Assembly (NCBI GenBank): GCA_948567375.1
Contig: OX419759.1
Location: 58,629,493 to 58,693,492, forward strand
From: Lunularia cruciata
Lineage: Eukaryota > Streptophyta > Marchantiopsida > Lunulariales > Lunulariaceae
DNA: 64,000 nucleotides
Reading direction: 5' to 3'
Every line of letters begins with the position of its first letter. The first letter of the stretch is position 1. The position numbers and the translations under genes were made by a program. The notes under the pieces are model-generated. The model was given only the letters and a program-made list of their open reading frames with translations, had not been told where the DNA came from and searched no databases. Of this stretch, positions 57,140 to 64,000 are shown piece after piece.

Positions 57140-58160
57140 AGCACCGTTCATTATTTCCTGTTTAACCTATTGAGCAAAAACCACTGCGAGGAGAGGATAT
57201 GTCATCCTCTGCCATACACTACAGCAAAAAGAAAATCATCAACTAATCACTTTCACTCTAAAATCTAGTTTGGATTGCCCCTTAAGGTGATGGTTCATTC
57301 AACTCCAAGTGCCATTCCATTCCAAAAATGCAATGTTTGCGGGTGTGTTATACCCCTCCCAAAAGGCACAACTTGCAAGTCTGATCATTTTGCTACTTCC
57401 TGTCTAAAGTTTTAGATTCCTTGAAATTGCTTGTGCAGTGAACTTCCCAATCCACTCATAGCACAAGTTCACTCCTTCAAATTATTTAATGCACACCCTT
57501 ATCAAGTGCAAATATCTGCCTGGCACTAAGCATTGAAGACCTACTATGAAATTCCTCACCTCTACTCTGGTTTAGACATTCAAACAACATGCAGAATGTA
57601 GAACATAAAACTAGCAAAGAAGTGAGAGCACTCTTTACTTGTAATCAAAGCTTGTATTCCAACTTAAATCCCTCAGTAAATTGCATAACTGCCAAAGAGA
57701 GAAAGATCTTTCTCTGAGATGTTTTGTCTAAATTTACTGAGTAGCTAAAGTTCTTAATGTGCATCTGACACTGCACAATTTATTTTTTCCTCCTACAGTA
57801 CATACGATGATTAGAGATACTGTTCCATTGGCGGATCATGGTGGTTACTATCATGATCCGCAAGATGCATCTAGCTTTTGATGAAGAAAGCTATGATATA
57901 GTGGATATGGCTAACTACCAACCAGGAACCAGAAAAATGGTAGATATTATAAATTCAGGTCCCTAGACCAATGTGGAATATCTTTGTCATTGGGACATAT
58001 TTCAGACAGGAGCTGCATGTCTATGATCCTATTCGAGATGTGAGTGAACAAATACAAGTACTAGCAGCACTCTACCTTATATGAAGATTTGGCTCCAAGC
58101 CAAAGGGATCAAAATCCCAAGTGAATCCTAAAAATCTAAGTCTAAACTGTCTATACCTCT
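57140..58160 (+). repeat. Dispersed repeat R1, copy 2, with an insertion
   Basis: Same orientation and landmarks as 18,905-19,595. Relative to that copy about 350 bp (roughly 57,730-58,080) are extra, and the extra piece holds kelch-like coding text. The decay level differs from copy 1, so the copies are old. Confidence 0.6.
57840..58083 (+). pseudogene. Kelch-like gene fragment inside repeat R1
   Basis: Two short pieces in different frames look like kelch-repeat text: KMHLAFDEESYDIVDMANYQ (about 57,860-57,925) and WNIFVIGTYFRQELHVYDPI (about 57,974-58,033). The second has the ELHVYDP signature common in plant F-box/kelch proteins. It is too short and broken to be a gene, and a captured fragment is likely. 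Confidence 0.35.
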
Positions 58161-58578
58161 AACGGCACTCACTGCCAAGGTAACCATTTGCACTCAACGG
58201 GCAAGTGTGGCACGGGAGGAAGTGGTTGTCAAATGGATTTTCTTGGCATGTGAGAGAGAGACTTTGCCCAAGGAGAACATGCAGAGGCCTTTGCCTACAT
58301 AATGGCAAGTGCTTACCTGGTCTGTAACCTCCGGAGTGCTGAAGAATGACCAGGATTTGGGTGTATAAGTTGAAGTACTTGGACTACAATGACACTTTTT
58401 GCAATTCAATCAATTTGCTTAGCTGATTGGGTAGTGTCTTACAAATTTCTATGAAGTAGTGAGTGCTCATAGTCATTGTTGAGAGTGGCACTTGGTGCAA
58501 TCTTAAGTATTTGCCATGAAGTGAGGCACTCGGCATAGCAAACCAATAGCTCATAGCATCCTTTCATGTGCAAGAACC
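58161..58578 (+). other. Repeat-derived sequence without a gene
   Basis: This leads into copy IV of the unrecognised family. There are only short frames. It may be the leader or LTR-like flank of that family. Confidence 0.3.
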
Positions 58579-58940
58579 ATGGTAGGCACTCCCAAGACTT
58601 ACAAGAAGGCTCTTGAGGCCATCCTTAGATCCCCTATTGTGAACAAATGGGTAGTTTACTACAAGCATGAAGTAATTAGAAGTAAGCACTTAGGATTTCT
58701 CCTCTAGGATTGGGAGTTATTAGACTTTCACATGATTCATGAGATGAGAGGTAAGAGAGAAAGCACTTCAGGGGGAATTTGAGGCAATCCATTGAATTGG
58801 ACTAAGGACCATTGGCAAATGATACTCTGCCCAGATTTTGGGGTTGCAAGAGCACTATAGATACCAAATTCACAAACAATGAACCAACCCCCAAAGTCAA
58901 GAGCCACTTCAACAGTAAGCTCTCCAAGAACAATGGATAA
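58579..58940 (+). pseudogene. Copy IV of the unrecognised family (N-terminus), truncated by a gypsy insertion
   Basis: From ATG 58,579: KKALEAILRSPIVNKWVVYY, then SKHLGFLL, a TAG, DWELLDFHMIHEMRG, and after another stop NPLNWTKDHWQMIL. It aligns with copies I and III, including the stop directly after FLL. The LTR of the second chromovirus begins at 58,941 inside the coding text. The rest of the protein would lie beyond the right edge of the window. Confidence 0.6.
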
Positions 58941-59367
58941 TGTAACAGTATAGACTTTAGCAACAAAGTTAGTTAGGGCTAACAAAGTAATGAATAGGTC
59001 AAATTAACCTAAAATATTCCAAAAGTATCTAAGAAGCTTCTTGGGAAGCTTCTCGGCTAGCTTAGCTTGTACTCCAAGTACGTAGCTTCTAGAAGAAAGT
59101 TTCTAGAAGCTTCCAACTAGCTTAGCTTGTAAGCCAAGTAGACAACTTCTTGAAGGAAACTTCTTGAGAAGCTTCTTGGTTAACTTGGCTTGCACTCCAA
59201 GAAAGTGGCTCAAGGATGCTTCTTGAGAAGCTTCTCAAGAGCCTTGTATGCTCCCTCTAAATACCAGAACCAAAGCTCATGATAGGCATTTGGAGTTTCC
59301 CTCATTCATGTATCCCGATGTGATCTTCCATTCTCCTATTTCTCTCTTTGATCTTGGGTCTTTTACA
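58941..59367 (+). repeat. 5' LTR of the second chromovirus
   Basis: It aligns over its full length to the LTRs at 713 and 5,933, starting TGTAACAGTATAG and ending GGTCTTTTACA. The GAAGCTTC/TTCTAGAA array is largely preserved between about 59,030 and 59,245, while the TATA box reads CTCTAAATA. Much of the surrounding sequence has diverged. Confidence 0.9.
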
Positions 59368-59638
59368 TTTAGTATCAGAGCAAGAACGGGATGGATGGAA
59401 TCAATGGACCACCAAATCATTTCCACCAAACCATTGGGATTTTTATGTTTGGGTACCATCCAAACATCATTTCAAATAGTTTATCATCTCACATTTTGGG
59501 CAAAATTTTTTAAATGCAATCACCTTGTCCAAGGAACCCTTGGTACTTCTGGTTGTAACTTATGGAGAACAGTGGACGTGTTGCATCTATGTGTTAGTAT
59601 ATTAGATAAATTGGAGGTTGTGTGATAGAGTAATAGCC

Positions 59639-60542
59639 ATGGTGGCAATAACTTAGGTTATCATTGCTATGAAACAACAAATCAAGCACCTTACTCAATT
59701 GTTGGATGAACGAGACTAACAACTGCAAGAGCACATAGAGAGAGCACCATTTTGAGAAGGAGAAGACTGAATCTGATTTCCAAAACCCTAGGTATTTAAT
59801 AGCAAGAATCTTCCAAGTGCTATGGAGAATTTTTTATTTGACTGTGAATGTTATTTTGAGGCTACAAATCTTCAAGATAAACAAAAACAAATTCTCTTAG
59901 CTTTGAGCCAATTGGACGGAGCAGCAAAGCTATGGTGGCAATTTTGAGTGGAGCGAGCTGAAAGGTAGTTTGTTACACCAATCTTAACATGAGAAGAATT
60001 CAAGGGTGCAATAATTGTGCAATTCCAAGTGATAAATACCACACGAGCTACTCAAGATAAGTTGGCAAAGTTGAAGCATGTTGGTTTTGTAAGAAGCTAC
60101 ATCATGCAATTCCAGAACACCATTATGCAAATACCAGATATAATGGATGGTGAAGCTCTAGATCAATTTTTGAGGGGCTTGAAGTCATGAACCAAATTAG
60201 AAGTGACTATGCAAGAGCCAAAATACTTGGAAGAAGCCATGCAACTAATAAAGCGCTTTGATTCCTTGGTTGCCACAACATGGTCTTGACTTTGACCTTC
60301 ACAAAACCAACTAGCACATTACACATGTGTGGAGGAACTGGCACCAATGGAGGTTGGTGTCATCCAATGGAGACCACTTGGTACAGTGAATCATGAAAGA
60401 TTGCTGCAAAATGATGATTGCTTTTATTAGCCAGATTGGACATTACATTGTTGAATGTCCACTCAAGAATGTGTGATCTAAAAAAATTGCCCAAATGGAG
60501 TTTCTGGAGTAGAATGATCAAGAAAATGAGGAATCCCAATAG
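59639..60542 (+). pseudogene. gag: gag of the second chromovirus
   Basis: It starts at ATG 59,639, equivalent to the first copy. Many stops interrupt it. The shared TGA lies at 60,188-60,190 and the shared terminal TAG at 60,540-60,542. Zinc-knuckle ligands are partly lost (the second Cys is replaced by a stop in CFY-stop near 60,419-60,430). Confidence 0.8.
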
Positions 60543-60568
60543 GAGATTTTGAGCAACCTACCAAGAAC

Positions 60569-63500
60569 TTGATTGGTTCTAATGGGATTGAAAGCTTGAC
60601 CTATGCAAGTTTGCTTCACTTGCAAGGTACGATATCTAATCGTGGTTGTAGAATTTTGTGTGATTTTAGAAGTTCAAAGAATTCCACATCTCTGCAATTA
60701 ACAAAAGAATTATTTATTCCTATCAAACCAATAATTAATAGTAGATTGATGATGGCGGATGGTAGAAAAGGTTGCATTTTGTACCTTACATCCTCTTATC
60801 TTCAAATTAGGAAGGAGTATTTAGACTGTATGAGGTTGTAGTGGCACCTCTACTCTATGATATCATTCTAGATCTACCTTGGCTTGAATATCATAAGGTT
60901 CAATTTGATTAGAATTGACGATAAATTCAAGTACAACACCAAGGTAGTAATTTCAGATTAGGTTGTCATGCACCTTTGAGTAAGACACCTAAGAATAGTC
61001 AGTCCCAAAATGGGAAGTTTGTTAGGAAGGTAGCCAGAAAGCAAGCCTTGAAGTGAGATGAATCCCAAGATGAGAAGTTTGTCAAGAAAGCAACCATAGA
61101 GTGAGCTTTGAAGGAAGATGAATCCCTAGATGGGACGTTTGTTAGTGAAACAACCATAAAGCAAGCTTTGGAGGAAGATAAGTCTATTTTTGCAGTGTGG
61201 ATCAAGCCAATTGCACAAGGAGAATTTGAGGAGAGTCAAGAGCTACATCAAGCAATGGTTGATCAAATAGTTTAGGAGTTTGTGGATGTGTTTCTCGATG
61301 ATCTGCCAAAGTAATTACCCTCCGATCATGGTATATCTTCAAGATAAATTATTGCCAAAGAGTAATCCAATGAGTAGATCAATTTATTGGCTCTCACCAA
61401 AGGAGTTAGAGGAATTGCAAACAACAATTATGGATTTGTTAGAGGAGGATTTCATATAATATAATACATCTCCTTGGGGAGCATCAATACTATTTGTTCC
61501 AAAGAAAGATGGAGGACTTTATTTTTATATTGATTACCATGGGCTTAATAAACAAATGGTGAAGAATACATATCCCTTTCCTTGAATTGATGACTTGCTT
61601 AATCAATTGAGTGGAGCACAATAATTTTCCAAGTTGGATTTTTGTAACAGTTATTGGCAAACTCCCATTGATAGTGAGGATGTGCAAAAGACTACCTTAT
61701 GCACAAGGTATGGGTATTTTGAATGGAGAGTTCTACCTTTTGAGTTCACTAATGCTCCAATATTTTTCATAGATCATATGCATTGGGTGTTGGATGGACT
61801 ATTGGATTGGTACATGGTGGTGTTCTTGGATGATATCTTAATTTATAACAAGACAAAGGCAGAATACATGAATCATGTGCGAGAAGTCCTAAGAAGACTA
61901 TGACAGTGGAAGTTTTATTGCAAGAAGTCAAAATGTGCCTTTTAGTAGAAGGAAGTCACCTTCTTGGGTCACAAGATCTCATTGGAGGGAATCAAGATGG
62001 AAGAGGAGAAAATCAAGGCCATTATTGATTGGTCTACTCCAAAGGATGTTATAGAAGTATGGGCATTTAATGGATTAACCAGTTTTTACCAATAGTTCAT
62101 CCATTACTATGCTCATGTGAGTGCACTATTGATTGACTTCTTGGGGGAAGAACTCAATCTTTTAATGGACCACCAAGCACAAAGGAGCATTCTAGAAGCT
62201 AAAACATATGGTCTCTTCAAGACCTATTCTTCAACCATATGACCCTCAACTACCTTTTGTGGTTGGTTTCAATGCCTCTAACTTTGCCATTGGAGCTGTG
62301 TTGTAGTAAGAATTTCCTAATGGGTTACATCACATTGCCTTTGTGTCTCACTGATTAAACATTGTAGAAAGAAATTACTCTGCATGAGATTGGGAACAAC
62401 TAGCAATGGTATATACCACCAAGGTATAGAGGCATTATCTCTTGGGGAAATAGATGATCATGTAAACTAATCACAAGCCTTTGTTGTAGACATTACACTT
62501 GGAACACATGAAGAGTCAACATCATCAATGGGAGGAACAAATATAATTTTTTAACATCAAATTGGAATACAAACCCAATTGGTTCCATGTCATCCTTGAT
62601 GCCCTATCATGATGACCTGATTTGAAGTCTCTTCTTCTCATCATGGCAACCATTACAATGGTGCCAGTCAACTCCAAAGTCCAATTTGAGTATAAGAAAA
62701 CTCTAAAACAAGATTTCTTCCTTTAGATGGTACAAGGTCATCTTGCAGCATATGATAAGTAGTACAACACCTTCTTCTTCAAGGATGGCTTCTATCCTAT
62801 AAGGACTGAATCTATATTCCAGCCAAAGGTGATCTCCAACTTGTGCGCCTTCAAGAAGCCCATGATTTACCAATTGTTGGTCACATGGTTTGGACAAGAC
62901 CTTGGATACCCTCCAATACCAATAAAGGTGGCCCAACATGGCATGAGATATTTGGGAGTTTGTCCAATTGTGTGAGAGCTGCCAACACAACAAGGCCAAT
63001 AACCAAAACCGAATGGAATCCTTCAACCACTTCGCATTCCATCTACTCATTGGGAACATGTGAGCTTAGATCTCATCACATCCTTGCCCAAGAAAAATCA
63101 AGGTCACACACCAATTGTGATGTTTGTGGATAAGCTTAGTAAGCAAATCCATTTGGTACCAACCATTGATACTATGGATGCTCCAACCTTGGCGTAGATC
63201 TACTTCGAAAATGTATTCAAGCATCATGGGATGTCATTTTTACTTATCTCCAACTGTGATCCTTGCTTCATTTGAAAGTTTTGGCAAGCACTCTTCCAGA
63301 TACTCAACACCAAGCTTGCTTTGTCCACTACCTATCATCCTCAAACTGATGGATAAATTGAATATGCAAATTGCACCTTGGAGGATATGCTTTGTGCCTA
63401 CATTAATGTTCACCATACCAATTGGGATGAATGTATCGCACATGTGGAGTTTGTATATAATAATTCCAAATGGGCAAGCACCAGATTCTCTCATTTCTTC

Positions 63501-64000
63501 ACTTATTCTAGATTCCTTTCTTGCTTCTCCTCCATCTCATGTCACTCATACTTCAACCTTCTTGACCACCATATGCCAATCCCTCCAACAAGCAAATCTC
63601 ACCTCCTTGTTGCCCAAAATTGTCAAAAACAATATGCAAACCACCATCGTCATGATCTTACCTTTCAATTCTAGTAACCTACCCTTCCCACTCCAAGTCC
63701 ATAAACTTACTCCTAATTGGATAGGACACTTTGAGGTCACACAAATCATATCTCCTATTGCCTATTGACTTGTCTTGCCTTGCCATATATGCATCCATCT
63801 TATCTTTCATATTTCCAAGTTGAAACTCTTTGTCCCTAATCCATCTTCTTTTTCCTATTGTGTCCAACCTCCTCTTCCTCCCATCCCTATCAACGATCAT
63901 GAGGAATATGAAGTTGATCAAATCCTTGCACTTCGCCACATTCAACAAGGCCGCCAACAACATACAGAGTACAAGGTCTTTTGGAAAGGGTATCCCTTTC
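60569..64000 (+). pseudogene. pol: pol of the second chromovirus
   Basis: Recognisable in order: the protease region with the DSG motif mutated (RILCDFRSS); three linker repeats (61,000-61,190); RT with FVPKKDGGL and [10 protein letters not shown] (near 61,820-61,850); RNase H; integrase with HDLPIVGHM and a conserved Glu codon at 63,360-63,362; and the chromodomain start (63,905 to the edge). Frameshifts and stops are dense. The longest open pieces are 90-210 codons. Confidence 0.85.

Larger units (their letters stand above)
58941..64000 (+). mobile_element. Second, heavily mutated chromovirus of the same family (right end outside window)
   Basis: A 427-bp LTR, a degraded tRNA-iMet primer-binding site (AGTATCAGAGC at 59,371-59,381), gag and pol follow the same map as 713-6,355. 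They carry many stops and frameshifts, most explicable as C-to-T or G-to-A changes. The chromodomain (YKVFWKGYP) is reached at the window edge. The copy is useful as an outgroup: it keeps CAG and CAA where the first copy has private TAG and TAA, and keeps the integrase glutamate codon GAA at 63,360-63,362. Confidence 0.9.

Overview
The window looks like nuclear DNA of a land plant. It holds two plasma-membrane P-type H+-ATPases with the plant penultimate-threonine tail, an EXORDIUM/PHI-1 family gene, an F-box/kelch pseudogene and three plant-type LTR retrotransposon lineages. A non-seed plant (bryophyte or similar) is my guess, from the intronless H+-ATPase and EXORDIUM-like genes beside old nested gypsy elements. 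That lineage call is inference only.

Bases 1 to about 26,100 are AT-rich, transposon-derived and mostly decayed. A very old Tat/Athila-like gypsy element with 2.3-2.7 kb LTRs (685-18,423) carries, 28 bp into its left LTR, a young chromodomain gypsy element (713-6,355, perfect 5-bp target duplication GCAAG). To its right (18,424-26,106) lie several broken copies, on both strands, of a coiled-coil protein family I do not recognise.

Bases 26,100-45,570 are richer in single-copy-looking sequence. They hold a frameshifted F-box/kelch pseudogene (33,331-34,930), a nearly complete Ty1/copia element on the minus strand (34,995-40,163, target duplication GATTA) and an intact secreted EXORDIUM-like gene (41,736-42,797).

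Bases 45,571-55,104 form an H+-ATPase cluster: two intact, intronless, head-to-tail genes on the minus strand and, between them on the plus strand, the decayed C-terminal tail of a third copy. The pumps would energise the plasma membrane, and their C-termini keep the penultimate threonine used for 14-3-3 regulation.

Bases 55,105-64,000 return to repeats: a pair of direct repeats bracketing a histone-H1-like tail exon, a dispersed repeat shared with 18.9-19.6 kb, a fourth copy of the unrecognised family, and a heavily mutated second copy of the chromodomain gypsy family (58,941 to beyond the right edge). The most notable observations are a gypsy U3 built from four ~60-bp subrepeats full of heat-shock-element motifs, the unrecognised dispersed protein family, the copia element primed from an internal tRNA-iMet site, and the third H+-ATPase remnant.
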